Below are positions 31,033-43,514 of a stretch of DNA of 64,000 nt, in pieces. Both the position numbers and the translations under genes were made by a program. Under the pieces are notes generated by a model, which worked only from the letters and a program-made list of their open reading frames with translations, was not told the DNA's origin and made no database searches. Source of the stretch: Leucogyrophana mollusca (Eukaryota; Basidiomycota; Agaricomycetes; Boletales); NCBI GenBank assembly GCA_021014945.1, contig MU266473.1, forward strand, positions 1 through 64,000, written 5' to 3'. Each line of letters begins with the position of its first letter. Positions within the stretch are counted from its first letter, which is position 1.

Positions 31033-33831
31033 ATGGATCGACCGTCCTTCGAATGGTGGCCGAGAATTGTCAGGTTCCTCAACAGCATCGCGTCGCGGTT
31101 TACCAATCGAACCGCTATCATTTGGACACTATTCCGGCGTTTCCTGCAGATTGGAAGTGTGCTCGGCGGACCGCGTCAACGCAAACCGTCCAGTGGTCGG
31201 TCCTGCAACAATGGCTCATATTATTCTATCTCCGAGTCGATCAAATTTCTTCCACCAGGGCCTTTATCTACGTCACACTCTGCAGATCCTCTTAACGGTC
31301 ATATCATCTGTCCTAGCGCGCAGCCTCAGACCTATCGGGATATCCTTACGAGTCCAAGTGCTAGCCCCGAAACCTCGCAACATCAGTCAACAGGAACGTT
31401 CGCCAGCGTCGAAACTCATGATCCCCTATTCTTTTCCGCAGAACCATCAGGACCAGCCACATATCCATCTCCTGCGCTTTCCACTACGGCGGCACCTTTA
31501 TCCTCGAATGCTGTTCCCAACGCTGAATCTCATCAACCATGCGACCCGCTACAACGGCCTTCCACGGACCAGCCTACACGGGTCGCAAATCCAACTGACT
31601 TTCCCGCGTTGCCTCCGAAATATGCTGGAACCAGTGAAATGTCCACCGCACAAGTGATTAGGTATGACAGAAACATCACAATGTACGCGGTACTAGCTAT
31701 CACCAGCTATCCAATGTTGAATATATGTGGGCATAGACCAACGCCTAATTTAAACACTACCATCCCAGCGATGACCGTGAGGCGCGCAGAGTAAGACCTC
31801 TTGTATCATGCGCGAGATGATAGAGGCTGATTGTCTCGTAGGAAACCCGCGCCCGAAGGGTGGACTGTCTTTGTACACCCTGAAGGTGCTTTGTATTACT
31901 ACCACAAAGCGCTGGTGAGCGAATAATCCTCATTAGTACCCTGGCACAGAGTTGATTCAGTGTTAAACAGAAAGTATACACGGATATGGATCTACTAAGC
32001 TTGGATTGTTCGGCAAAAGACTTAGAGGAGTCCGCGGAATACCTTTACGAGGCCCTGCGCAAGACCGAGAACTGTCCGCCACTGCATACCGTCGAATTGG
32101 TCTTGGAGGTCGCACCGGTTGGCGACCTCCTTTACTGCGGATACTACTTTGCCAATAATCAAGATTCGTGCTTGTTCTGGTTGAAGGATTACACCTGTAA
32201 TTTCATTCTGCAAGAATGTCGGGGCGTCACGTCGCTATCACATAAATGTTCGTCACCCGGCGTCGTGGAGTCTAATATCTGACTGAAAGGGGTCGTCCAG
32301 ATTCTGAAGTGGAGGCTCAATATTGGTGGGCTGATCTGCAAATGTAAGTGATCGCGTGGTTAACCTTTGTCGTATCGCTCAAATGCGCTGAAGGTTCAGT
32401 ATGGGAACAAACTGTTGCACTTAGGAAACACATCGAATTGTTTCCGCATGGACGCGAGATTCGTGCAGATGTTATTCACGAGCTGCAGCAACTGATCACA
32501 TTCGCTATCGGAGGCAAGTGCCATGTACGTCAACGCGCCAAAATGAACTAACGCTCTTGTTAAGACACTCTGACATCGCACGTATCCACCTCAAATGCAC
32601 TGTATAGCGTCGATACCCTTAAAGATGTGTTGAGTCTGTTGAACGGGATCAAGGGTACATTCCTCTAGCTTACTCTAGATGCAGGATACTCATATGGATC
32701 TAGACACTGACAACAACAACACCATCCGATCGCCGTATGTGATGTGTTTTATCGGTAAGCTACCTCTCGGAAATGCAATTGTATGTGCAGTCTCAAGCGG
32801 TAAGTTCCGAAGGGAGAATCATGAACAAGTTCAGTGAGTGGTACATATGCGCTGAACCTCGTCGGTCGTTGCTCACATGTGTGCAGAACACAATCAATTT
32901 CTCCATTTTCACGGGGAGCAATGTGCTCGGCTCTCTCGCGATCAGAGTGTTCACGGAGAGTATTATAAGAATCGTTCTCTTCTCATGACTATTCTATCTC
33001 CCATCCTCTTCAGAGCACCATACGTCCATCTTCGTGCGTTGCACAATATATATGTAGATACGCTCATAAACGAAAACGACTGGAAACGTTTCGTTGAGAG
33101 ACTTAACAACGAGACCCAAGATTTTAACCTGCTAGTATGTTCAATTACGTCGAGCTTATGTTTATATTATCTGACTGTGATTTATCCAGGCAACTGTACT
33201 ATTGAACGCAAACGTGGGCTTTTTAGCCATAAACACTGTCGACATTGGGAATGGGCGTTCTCTATCTCAGATCGCAAGCTACATATCTATGGTGGCGAGC
33301 TTTGGTAGCATGCTTCTGGGTGTGAGGTTGGTCCGCAAGAATCACGGTCAAGGCCCGGATATGGTGGAAGGCGCTGTAAGTCTTCTAGAATGTGTCTTCT
33401 ATGGATCTCACAGATAGATCTGATCAGCAACAACTACTGACGCACACACTCGACTCGACATTCGGACTGGAAACATTGGCCATCACATACAGCCTGCCCT
33501 ACGCCCTACTCATGTGGGGGTGAGCGATTTTGCTGTCTTTTCCGTTCTCCCTGTGTACTGACCTGCTGGCGGTAGAATGCTCTTCTTTGTCCTCGCGTTC
33601 TCTGCGGAATGTTTCGCACATTCCGACGTGGTCTCGCGTGCGCCCGTGACCCTCGCAGCGGTCGCGGTGCTAGGGCTTGTCGGGTATTCGATCTATACTA
33701 TAGGGGAGCAGGGATGGCACGACGAAGAGGAGAACCGACGGACCTGGATCCATTGCATCGCGGAGCACATGAGGTGCTTACACGCACGCATTGCTAACTC
33801 CCGCCGCGTGAGACCGGGGAACCCGGTGTAG
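31033..33831 (+). CDS. WW-like multipass membrane protein, basidiomycete-specific family (copy A)
   Basis: The start is ATG 31033 (MDRPSFEWWPRIVRFLNS) and the stop is at 33829-33831, with roughly ten exons whose middle borders are approximate. After a long Ser/Thr/Pro-rich leader comes a WW-like motif (KPAPEGWTVFVHPEGALYYY; second Trp missing). It is followed by VYTDMDLLSLDCSAKDLEES, the VELVLEV and LLYCGYYFAN strand motifs, LFWLKDYTCN and VTSLSHK, a segment with HIELFPHGREI, the FLHFHGEQCARLSRDQSVHG motif, and four or so membrane helices near the end (SLSQIASYISMVASFGSMLL, THTLDSTFGLETLAITYSLP, MLFFVLAFSAECFA, AAVAVLGLVGYSIYTIGEQG). I recognise this as a family seen only in basidiomycetes and often called WW domain-containing; function unknown. 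A related gene lies 3.2 kb downstream on the same strand. Confidence 0.72.
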
Positions 33832-34524
33832 GCGGTCGCACCAGAGGGGTGCGGTTTCATTCATAGAGTAACATAACGTCGAACAGGATGCTTGGTTAAT
33901 AATAATACAAGGTGGCGATCGGACCCAACCCAGAGCCCTATCAGAAATGTGTAACACCTCGACACGTTCAGCCATGGGGATACGATAAAAAACCCGCTGG
34001 GGCTGTATCAACGCAATGATATTACACAAGTGTTCTACCCTTTACAGTCAGTGCATTAGCATTAAGCAAGCAGCACTCGAGATGCCGAGGTGGTCGACGA
34101 ACAACGTGTAGTAGGCGCTAGAGCATACCTCTGATAAGCGCTGATCCGTACCGAACATCTCACGAATAGGCACGGAACGATGGCATAGAATGGTGGCGAG
34201 GTGAATACAGGGACTACTAGGGATCTAGGGGCGCTGTGACTGAAAATGGTCGCTGCCACCATTTAGAAGAGATCCGACGACAATCCCCACAAGATTACAA
34301 CTAAGTCCGCACTGAGCGAAGCGCTCTAAAACGATAGATCATGGCAGAATACACAGCATAAAAACGAAAGCATGATACAAAGCAACACGGAATTACCTGA
34401 AAATTGACGTGGTGAGCGCCTCGGAGGATCATGATTGACATGACTCACAACGAAAACAACGCGATCTTAAGCATGAATGATGGGGTCTGTGTATTTACGA
34501 CGGAGCCCATTTGCCGTATTTGTT

Positions 34525-34845
34525 GACTTTTCCTCCTGGTGGTGGTTGCCTGTCATGGGCTGGATGTCAACGAACCTCATGTAGGATAGGGGATAAGGAA
34601 ATTACTTAGTCGAGGACCTTGGTTGGGTCGCCTTTCCATCTGGTGGTGGTTGCCTGTCATGGGCTGGATGTCAACGAACCTCATGTAGGATAGGGGATGA
34701 GGAATTACTTAGTCGAGGAGCTTGGTTGGGTCCCCTTTCCATCTGGTGGTGACTGCCTGTCATGGGCTGGATGTCAACGAACCTCATGTAGGATAGGGGA
34801 TGAGGGAATTACTTAGTCGAGGAGCTTGGTTGGGTCCCCTTGGCC
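34525..34845. repeat. Three-copy tandem repeat, unit ~102-105 bp
   Basis: Three units begin at about 34537, 34639 and 34744. Each has the core TGGTGGTGRYTGCCTGTCAT, then GGGCTGGATGTCAACGAAC, CTCATGTAGGATAGGGGAT and ACTTAGTCGAGG. They differ by a few substitutions and one or two single-base indels, so the array arose recently. The last unit runs out near 34845. Confidence 0.9.
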
Positions 34846-36014
34846 TCAGGAGGGTTCTTTGGAGGGTTGCTGAGGCTTTTCGGGGTTGAAAACTTTCTGA
34901 CGGTTTTGGATCCTCTGTTCGAAATCCGTCAATAACGTGTGTTTGGCTCTGGAATTCGGGGGGAGATACCCGTGCGCAGTAGCTTGAGTTTCCACCAGCG
35001 GCGCACGCGAGCTGAATCTATCCCCGATTCGTTAATACCGAACGAAACGAGATCATAATGGAGATGCTACAGACCCAGTCCGTGGTGCTTCAGACTCATG
35101 GTCAGATTCCGGGTCGGGTATGAAGGGCTCGTTGTCGCTGTCGGAATCATCATCATTTGTCCTGTGATAATCATCGGTAATCGGTCGTGCTTCCATTCCC
35201 GTTCACCCGGGACTCACCAGGGATTCACCGCGTTGGACGGTTCTTTGGGGTCCATCGCTGGTCAAGTGTGGTGTTGGCAGAGTTGTGAAAGGGAGTTGGA
35301 TGGTATCGCTGATCAAAGTACACCTTATATCAGGGTAGGGAGCTGTAGAGATACTCAGATCAACGGCGGTAAAATTCGATAACCTTAGCGCTCTGCTGAC
35401 GCCTAGATGGCAAAGTTAGATTTCGAAGTCTGCAAAGACGCCCCATAAGCCCATTCCTGTAAAGTGTGTCGACCAAACTTGGCCTTTGATACGATGTGCC
35501 GGGCGGTTAAGATCTTTTCTTGTGCCTTGAATGCCGGCGCAACTTGCTGGGCCATCAAAGGTGCGTGAGGCAAAGCCGTGGCAGGTCCCTTATTTGGGCA
35601 TCGGAAAGCCCTGAAGTATGTGCCGGAAGTAGACACCCATTAACAACCTTCTGTATAGAAGTCGAAATATCCAAGTGCATGGATGATTCGCGCGATGGAT
35701 AGCTGAGGCTGTGAATAATCAGTCGAGACTGGGAGAATAGATTACGCCACGCACCGGTTCTGCCCCCGCCTTTACAGAGTCAAGCCTTGTTCTGTGATCT
35801 GTGACAGCCCGAATCTTCAGGGCAATGCAAGTAATCTCGTGATCTTACTGAAGCCAAACACCCAAGGAGCGACCACTTCCGTTCACGGGCGTAAAGGCCA
35901 AATTCTGATTGTTTGAGAACGCCGAACGGGGCCTATGATGATGGTTTCTAAAAGACCACAGGGAGCCCGGGCCACACCAGGATATCGATCGGGGCGCTTG
36001 CCAGGTTACAGCGT

Positions 36015-36434
36015 ACACGGCCAATTGCCATATATAAATTATGCATAAACTGAGAAGACTTTCATTCCACCGGCTATCAATTACCTGTATATAGTGGATT
36101 CCAAAATAACATGCATTGTACTTTTCTCATCTCGAGTTCCTGTGAGTTCTGAAAGTCTGAAAGCCATTTGCTCCCTCACATATCTGCCAAGTAATTGATA
36201 TCTCCCTGATACTTGATGAGTATCCTCCTGATATCTGTTGGATATCGGAGCGCCGATGTATGGTCGATATCCTTAAGTTATCCAATAAATATCTGTTTCC
36301 ATGGCTCGTAAATATATATATTAAATTTATCCGTGCGATACAGCGAGACAAACATCGATCCGGTATCTATTAGATATTTTTAAAGTATTTCCATTTTCTG
36401 ATATCCGTTGGATACTTTCGGCAGTTGGCCGTGT
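36015..36434. mobile_element. Possible MITE with ACACGGCCAA ends and GATATC-rich interior
   Basis: The left end reads ACACGGCCAATTGCC at 36015. The right end reads, on the other strand, ACACGGCCAACTGCCG at 36434. The interior contains many GATATC-type palindromes, including two near-identical pieces (CTGATATCTGTTGGATATC near 36227 and CTGATATCCGTTGGATAC near 36397). No coding capacity. I could not find a clear target-site duplication, so the boundaries are tentative. Confidence 0.4.
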
Positions 36435-37071
36435 GAATTTCTCGATTTAACTACCAAGTTGATGGCTGAAAGAAACACAGGTTTGGTGTCGGTTCGGCCT
36501 TATCTTTAGGTGATGGCTGAGAGGACATTCCCCCATTACTAATTTAGGGCCCAGGCAAAGCACTGTGCTCGTGACTCGGTATTCGCCTCAGAACCTCGCC
36601 TCCGTCGATAGCCGTCTTGCCCTGCCCATACTTTTTCCTCTGTTGGCAACATGCCACACCTAAGCCGCCTTGGTAATCCAACAAATTTTCTACAGTCGTT
36701 GATTGGGGCCAGCTTTGTTTTGGCTGAAGCGCTGAAGCTCGGTCTGCTCGGACGGGAAGGCTGTATGAACCTAACGGAATATATATAGTCGCGGCATTCG
36801 TGTGCGGAACAATGCTTCAACGGGTTTGTGCTGTGCATGTTCCAAATTGATCGGTCACTTCGAAGATCCGAATGTGTTACTACTCTGTTAGCCACACAGC
36901 AAATTGCAGGCGCTGTCGTAAGGATTTCATTGGAGAACCTGCCATCCCACACTCGCCTTGCTCCGCCACTAGTGGCTCTTTTGATGCTGTCCAGTTGCCT
37001 GCATATAAAGCGTACAGTGGTCTTGTCATGGTACAGGCGCTCATCTGTTTTTTCGTCCTCGATCTGGAGCT

Positions 37072-39145
37072 ATGCCCGCAGTTTCACAACATCCAGCTGT
37101 TTGCGGCGTTTTCCGTCCAGCATTGGATCTCCCAGTGACAGGCGCCGACAGTGAATATAGCGAAAGTATACGCTTAGAACCGACTACGTCGGTCTCGACT
37201 CGGCGGTATGGCAAAAATGCATAGTGAGTGCATCGCGCTTCCTCTGACACAAATAGCTGAGTGCAGCATCCAGCGTGAATACGTTTCACGCGACAATTGA
37301 CCCAGGTCAGTTTGTTTGCAATCGGCCTGCCAGGCAAGTCCCGTCAGACAGCACTTCAGATCCCTGCTTGACTGACGCTCCCGCACAGTTCCGGTCTGGA
37401 CCCCACATGGTCGGTCCATATTCATCCTGAAGGCCAACGGTATTTCTGTCGTGAGGGCTCGGGAATTCGCGTTGTGACGGAAGCGAACATGTATGACGCG
37501 GAGGTCACCCGGCAAATATCGTTTTGGCTGAAATATGTTGAAGAATCGCTCTCTCACAATCAGCTGGCCATCCCGGAAACTGCAGAGCTATTCCTTGAGC
37601 TCGGTGACTCGCCGAACACATGTGGATATCATTTCGTCGACCATGCGGCTAAGACTCAGTTCTGGCTCGAGCCCCTGTCCACGGAACCCCTGAACATGGC
37701 TCCGGTGGTCTCCGAAATGCATCTTAGTAGGGTTATGGTTATCATATCAAATTCATTATTCTTATCCTTGGAGCAGAGACGGCCTTGGAGAGACTGTACT
37801 GGGTGCATGTCGAATTATTTCCGATGCATCTTGGCACACGCTTGTCTCCTCGGATTGTGGAGGACCTGATTGGCGTCATATCCCACGGGCAAGCAGGTAT
37901 GTCAACTTCCTGTTACATCCCTATTCTCATTAAGAGGCGCCTCAATAAGACCGCATGACATCCCCAACATCTACTTTCCCGTACACGGTGGACCAATGTT
38001 CAAAGTTCTTGAATTTGCTGAATTTGCGTCGAGGTCCGTCAGGTATACTGGGCTTTGCAATGCGAGAGTCTAACCCGTTACATTTGGGTGCCACAGGGCA
38101 AGATTTGGATGGATACACGCTCTGCTTCGTTGGTGAGTCCCGAGATGTCTACTTATTTGCGCCGCCGATATTGACGGCAGTTCTCAGCGCGTCTATGGGG
38201 ATCTATCAGTATGTTTGACCTGAGCTTGGTTCCTGTCAATGACGCTTAACGAAACTCTAGCCAATGCAAGATTTGCAACATATTATGGCGAAGAATACGC
38301 TCAGCTAGACAGGCTACAAGCCATGTTGCCATCCGACGAAGTCGAATATCCCTGGCTAAGCCTGGTCGCAAGCTGGACGTGCTGGGGAATTCCGGATCTC
38401 CACCTCTCTCGCTTGCGGGAGCTATTCGTCGATAACCGCGTGTTTGTCGACCAATGGTGCCTTTTCATGTCCTCGTGTGTAGTAGATTGGAATACTTCGC
38501 TGGTCTGGGTAAGTTGCCCAGTCTATATCACAACCCCGTGGAATCTAACGTTATCGACAGACATTCCCGGTACTGACGTGAGTGCGGCGCAATCGATGCT
38601 ATCCTGATCTGACCTTTGGCCTCTAGCGCTAGCATTGGGCTATCGTTTTTGCCAGGCGCTTCGCTGTTTTCAGCATTGCCATCGATCTTCTCATGTTGCG
38701 CCAGTATCACATCCGGATCTATCCTTCTCTTGCGACACCAGGGGCTCGCGGAAGCAACCGCCCCCACTGCCGTCAGTTTTCACCTTACATACTCCCATCT
38801 CAGCCCACCTGATCGTATCTGCTTCTAACCCCCCAGGCGCTTTACCTTCGGGCCGCAAAATCCAGCGCCTTCGGATTCCTCCCGTCAGCTGTTGCTTTCA
38901 GTCTCCCGAGGGCCTTCTATCTGTGGGGCGTTGGGTTCCTGGCAGCCCAATTTATGTTCATTCTCTCTCACCTGGTCAGCAAAGTGGCTATGATTGGCGC
39001 GGTCGGTTTGATGGTCGCCGTCGTCTGCTTGATCCTATGGGCCACAGCGCCAGAAACCCACGAGGAGCAAACTCTGCTTGGTCGTTTACTCTCACATTGC
39101 CCAATACTCAAAACCACTGTGGCGACGGCCTACGAAATGGTCTAG
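37072..39145 (+). CDS. WW-like multipass membrane protein, same family (copy B)
   Basis: The start is ATG 37072 (MPAVSQHPAVCGVFRPALD), the first exon ends at 37223, the second is 37389-37726, and later exons run to TAG 39143-39145. Some middle joins are approximate. The protein follows the order of copy A: a WW-like piece (GLDPTWSVHIHPEGQRYF), VVTEANMYDAEV, ETAELFLELGDSPNTCGYHF, TQFWLEPLSTEPLN, the segment ALERLYWVHVELFPMHLGTR, then ATYYGEEYAQLDRLQAMLPS, which corresponds to the HGEQCARLSRDQ motif of copy A. Three or four membrane helices close the protein (SIGLSFLPGASLFSALPSIF, LGVGFLAAQ-like YLWGVGFLAAQFMFILSHLV, MIGAVGLMVAVVCLILWATA). The copies are divergent, so this is an old tandem pair. 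Function unknown. Confidence 0.68.
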
Positions 39146-39472
39146 CCTCGTCCGGTCTTCGCTGCTGTTATCATCGCTGTTACATATGTTACCGCTATGA
39201 TGAGAGGGGTGTGACCTTCCTTAACCGGAAGGTTTGTCGTACATTCAGCATTCAACTGCCTTTCGCCAACTCTGGGACCGCACAATAGATGTCATATACC
39301 CCGCCGAGGATTATCGCACCCATCATCAAACCCAATGTAGCGTTATACCATAGCTTTTATAGCGGCACCACTTGTATTCGGGTTGCCAAAAAGTAGCACA
39401 CGAGGGGCTTAGATTCGATACCCCTGCTGGCAGCGCAGAACAGAAGAATATATGACAATGTACTTGCTCTTT
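39146..39472. other. Intergenic, convergent 3' ends
   Basis: 327 bp between copy B (+) and the Afi1-like gene (-). Only untranslated sequence is evident. Confidence 0.5.
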
Positions 39473-42466
39473 TTATAATCCTCCTAGGCTGACTTCGCTG
39501 CGATTCGAAGGGGTACGTGAAGCGAATGTCGACGGAGGAGCAAGGTGGTTGTGCTGGTCCTTCGCCGTGCGCGACTCTCGTGCTTGTGCTTGTCGAACAT
39601 ATGCGTATCGCTGGAAATGGTTCAGGGCTTGGAGGAATATTACTCCCACCTGATCATAGTCGTTAGCTCTGGCTTTAGCAAGGACCCATGCAACACGTAC
39701 AGGATAGGCGCGAAGTTCATTGAAGATGTCAACAGTAGCATCTCGTATCGACTCCTGTTGATGGAAAAGACAGAAGCTCAGGGGCTGCAGACCGCCAGCA
39801 TGGGGAGGTGTATGAGCCAGCAGCTGTTGAATAACCCATCCGTCACCTGGAGAAATAGGGGGTACTGAATGACACCAACCTCAACGACCTGGTCGTAAGA
39901 CTGGACGTTCTCGGCAATCGAGCGCACTATCAGCTCGACCTCAGCGTCTGTGATGTTCTTCACGAGACGAAGGCGTGAAAGCTGGTGAACTAGGTCGAAG
40001 CCTTGCATGGCGTTCGTTGCTTGGTTTTTACTAAAATCCTGTTTGGGCAGTGCGCTATCAGACAACAGTTCCTGGGTCATACATCGAATGCTTACTATCA
40101 TGCAGTATTGATAGGACCTGCATCTTCGCCAGCCTTCGATCCGGTTGGCGTTCGTAGCTAGCTCCTTGAAAGCCGCCGCCTCATCGGGGAATACTATGCC
40201 ACTCCCAAGCGAGCCGTCTACAAACGGAGCACTTGGACACCCCAGCTTCGTGGACCCCACTGCAACCTCTTCATACCGCGAGGCCAGCCGTACGAAGCGC
40301 GCCACATACTCGGTAAATCGCATTCGCACCAACGTCTCTCCAAAATGGGAGGTTATGGCCGATACTAGCTGTAATCACACAAGTCATTTACGCTGTCTCA
40401 GTCCCGTAAAAGACGACTCACGTCTTCCATGAAAAGATTATCCAATCCATCAGGCTTTGCGGCGTAGTCAGATTTGGAGTTGGGAACCTCCTTGCCGTCT
40501 CTGGTTGCTATCCGTGTGATATCGTCTTCACTCCCGGTACCTGTCCGAGCGACAAGGGGGGCAATGGCGGGTGGTGTGATAGTGGGAGGGCAAGACGTGT
40601 GGATATCCTTGTGGACGACCACTCTTCCCGTCCCAATATCCATGAGGAGATCCCAATTCCCCGACGTCTCGAAAATTGGATTTGTCACTCCAGCGATGTA
40701 GGCCGGCCTATGCCAGAAAACGAGGGTTGTTAGTATACTTGTAACAAACACCATAAACGATGTGTGCTGACGTAGTCACCCAGTCCTCTCCGCGAGCCAA
40801 GGAAGCATAAGGAAATGCGCGTTCGATGAACCCTCTCAATATCGCTCCACAGCCCGAACCCAGCGCGCATGCAGATAGGACGTAGTTGGCCACCTGTCCA
40901 GCGGGTATGTTGTGACCCAAGAAGAGAATGCGTTTTCCCGTAACGAGTGCATTAAAAAGTATGATTATAGGATGCGTGAGACTTCCGTTAGTATGCAGGT
41001 GGGGATGCAAAGGCCCAGAAACGGTCACGACAGGAGTGGAAAAGGTCTGAATCAGTTGTATAAGGGAATACTGAATGAAACAGGTACATCAGTGACCCTG
41101 CATCGCAGATGGAGGTGTGAGCAAAATAAAGCGATGCATACCTCTCCAACTTCCTCGGAGAACGTCGACAGAGGCAGTTTGATGGGTAACTGGTGTCCTT
41201 TGTAGGCGATGGTAGTTTGGAAAAAATGGGTATCTTTCGACATGCCGGAACGCAATTGAGGATCAGAAGATGTCGGGATGGCGCCACTATACGCATTGTG
41301 TTCTTTTCCGGCAGGGCCATGTGATGAGGATGAGGAAGCATCGGTGGATCGTCTCCCGCGGCTGGCAAGAGTGCTACTTCCTCCGGAAGCAACACTCCCT
41401 GGTCCACCTCCAATCGCGACGCCGACTTGGCTATCTAACAGTACACTCTCGTCTCCTACCCAAACAGCGCTCCCACCAAGCGAGAAGGAAGAATCTGATG
41501 GGGAAGATGGGTGCGGTGGCTGTGGCAGACTATTAGTGCTTCCCTCTGTCGTTGAGCGCTCTCGATTTGTATCCGCGTATGCTCCACGCCGAACCAGAAT
41601 GGCGTCCTCACTGGAATGCGAGCCCGAGGAGGACGTTGTTTTGTGTTGTGGTTTCAGCGGACCAGGGCTCAGTCCATTCTGTACGGCAAGATTGTTCTCT
41701 GTGGCCCCTTTAAAAGCGAACTTTTCGGCGAAGATGTCCTTTCGTTCAGACGCGCGCATAACGAGTTTCTCGTAGCGGTTCAAGACCGGTGCGGCGGCTA
41801 TGTCCATGGAATTGATGGCGTCGAATAAGCGGGCGAGGCAGTCTTGAGACGGAGCAGAAAAGTAGTCGTCAAGTGCGAGAAGGAGAACGGGCTAAGATGG
41901 CAGAGGTCATTCAAGGACAACGACGCGTAGCGAAGCGAACCATCAACTCGCCTTGAATATTTGAATAAACGGGTGACGAGTACATATTGCCATGGCCTTC
42001 ACGACGGCACCTCTAAGGATAATGGCACGTCAGGAATGCGAGCGTATTCGATGGGACTCCCCGTGACAAATGATCTCGGCGCACCTTCTGACCGACTTGT
42101 CATGTTTTGTTCGAACAAGATTTAGCACATATAGCAATTCAGGCTGAGTTTCGCTACGACCTTGGTGGGCTTCGTTAGGTTCAGGTGTCTCCAGTGCTAG
42201 CACAGGTGCGATGGTATTGAATGGTGTTTGGTTGAGGAAGAATATCGTCCAGTCTTCCAGGTGCCTCTCGGCACCATCTGGAAGCATTAAGTTGGCAAGC
42301 AACCTGAAATAAAGCACTCAGTCTGGGCATATAAATGAGACGGCCTGGCTACATACCCTTCATCTGTTCCAAGAGGCTGGGGAAACTGGTATGTTAGTTG
42401 TGCACCACTATCAATGTCGAATTCGGCGAGAAGGACGAAAGAGCAATGTTGGCCCTTGCCGGCCAT
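39473..42466 (-). CDS. Afi1/MesA-type DENN protein, Arf docking and polarity factor
   Basis: The start is at 42466 (MAGKGQHCSFVLLAEFDID) and the stop TAA at 39475-39473 (ending EVSLGGL), with about ten exons. Afi1 of yeast binds the Arf3 GTPase at the cell cortex; Aspergillus MesA is needed for stable hyphal polarity. The N-terminal Afi1 domain is clear (GAQLTYQFPQPL, GLLANLMLPDGAERHLEDWT, FFLNQTPFNTIAPVLALETP, YVLNLVRTKHDKSVRRGAVV). A Ser-rich disordered insert follows (about 41300-41620). The SPA/DENN part comes next (HLHTNGSLTHPIIILFNALV, GKRILFLGHNIPAGQVANYV, LSACALGSGCGAILRGFIER, GVTNPIFETSGNWDLLMDIG). The C-terminus holds helical segments with ALNHFQRYAYVRQAQA. No break seen. Confidence 0.9.
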
Positions 42467-42846
42467 GACTCTGCGATGTAAAAAGCCGAGAAAGAAAGGC
42501 GAAACGGCGGCACCAGAGATATTGATGCGCGTATTATAACTATGCTTTTATCGTGGCATATTATTCTGATGATCACGGAATGATTGTGTGGCAATGTGAA
42601 GTGTGCGAAGGGTTCGGCCGCAAGAACTTCAGCGTGAATTAGCAATTTCCTTTTCAAGAGGTGCATATGGCACATCTGAGTGTCTGCTGGGTATTATAAC
42701 ATTTCGACAACGCGTTGACTTTACACAGGTGAGATATACTACAGTATTACGGAGACGAAAAAAGTGAACAGATGCGTGCCGTGACTCGTGTCGCGGCTTT
42801 GGAGAGCGGCGTCCTTCGATCCTCAGGGCTTCAAGGGCGGCCCCGA
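42467..42846. other. Intergenic, 380 bp
   Basis: This is the upstream side of the Afi1-like gene and the 3' flank of the small gene at 42847-43514. No other gene seen. Confidence 0.5.
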
Positions 42847-43514
42847 TCAGTGCCCGGCAAGGCTTGCGACAGCGTTGTTGATGACCTCGAAGAGCCTGAG
42901 TAGGTTATCGCGGATTTGTTCTTAACGCCAACAAAAAGTTAGTCGTTGATACACAAAGGAAGCCAGTAAGAAGACACAATGCGGAACGCGTGCATACCGG
43001 CAAGCGACGGCTTCACAGGAGACAAGGTGGGCGACATGCCTTGTTCGTTTTCCGCTTCGACGACACTCTTGATCTCGTCCTCTAACAGCTGCATAGCTGT
43101 CTGTTGTTTATGAAGTGTTCGTACGTTGGCCCATGAGTGCACGGTGACAGTCAAGCGTAGCAACTTCCTTCTGAAATCTTTGGCGCGTAACATCAGTACA
43201 GGAGGTGCATGGGGGAAGTCACGTCGAAGAACATCGAAGGTGCTGGTGCATATATGCGCTTTCTGAAAGGTAGTCAGTATTACCCACTCACCTTCGCGGA
43301 AGATAGCATCCGCCTCTGTGTCTTGCTTAAATGGCCGGGTTATGTTGGATACATAGTCGAAGGGAGCAATAGTGGTCTCCGAGATTTCTTCAAGTGTGGA
43401 TCGGTTGCGTGACGTACTCGAAGCCGCCGGGTCAGCTGTTTCTGCCGCTTCGGGAGAGACGGATCGTCGATCCAGCTCGGCAGTGACTGGCGACAAGGGG
43501 TATGAATTCTCCAT
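42847..43514 (-). CDS. Small conserved-looking protein of unknown function
   Basis: The four exons 43514-43292, 43262-43223, 43170-42998 and 42920-42847 sum to 510 nt (169 aa), with phases 1, 2 and 1 all matching. The first intron is only 29 nt (43291-43263) but has GTGAGT, a TACTGAC branch site and TTTCAG. The second (43222-43171) is 52 nt with TACTGAT. Together they remove 81 nt, so the unspliced frame also reads through. The protein has a polar N-terminus (MENSYPLSPVTAELDRRSVS), a middle REESAYMHQHLRCSSTRKLL, the segment LTVTVHSWANVRTLHKQQTA, an acidic helix (MQLLEDEIKSVVEAENEQG) and a C-terminal amphipathic helix (QIRDNLLRLFEVINNAVASL). I do not recognise a family. No signal peptide or membrane segment. 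It lies 220 bp from the 3' end of coatomer alpha. Confidence 0.65.

Larger units (their letters stand above)
33832..37071. other. 3.2 kb gene-free stretch between two paralogues
   Basis: No supported gene on either strand. The stretch holds a three-copy tandem repeat (34525-34845) and a possible MITE (36015-36434), both listed separately. Open frames here, including one of about 137 codons on the minus strand near 36539-36952, carry no recognisable domain. Confidence 0.5.

Noticed and set aside
36539..36952. Minus-strand open frame of about 137 codons upstream of the second WW-like gene
   Set aside because: No recognisable motif and composition like the surrounding non-coding DNA; it also overlaps frames on the other strand.
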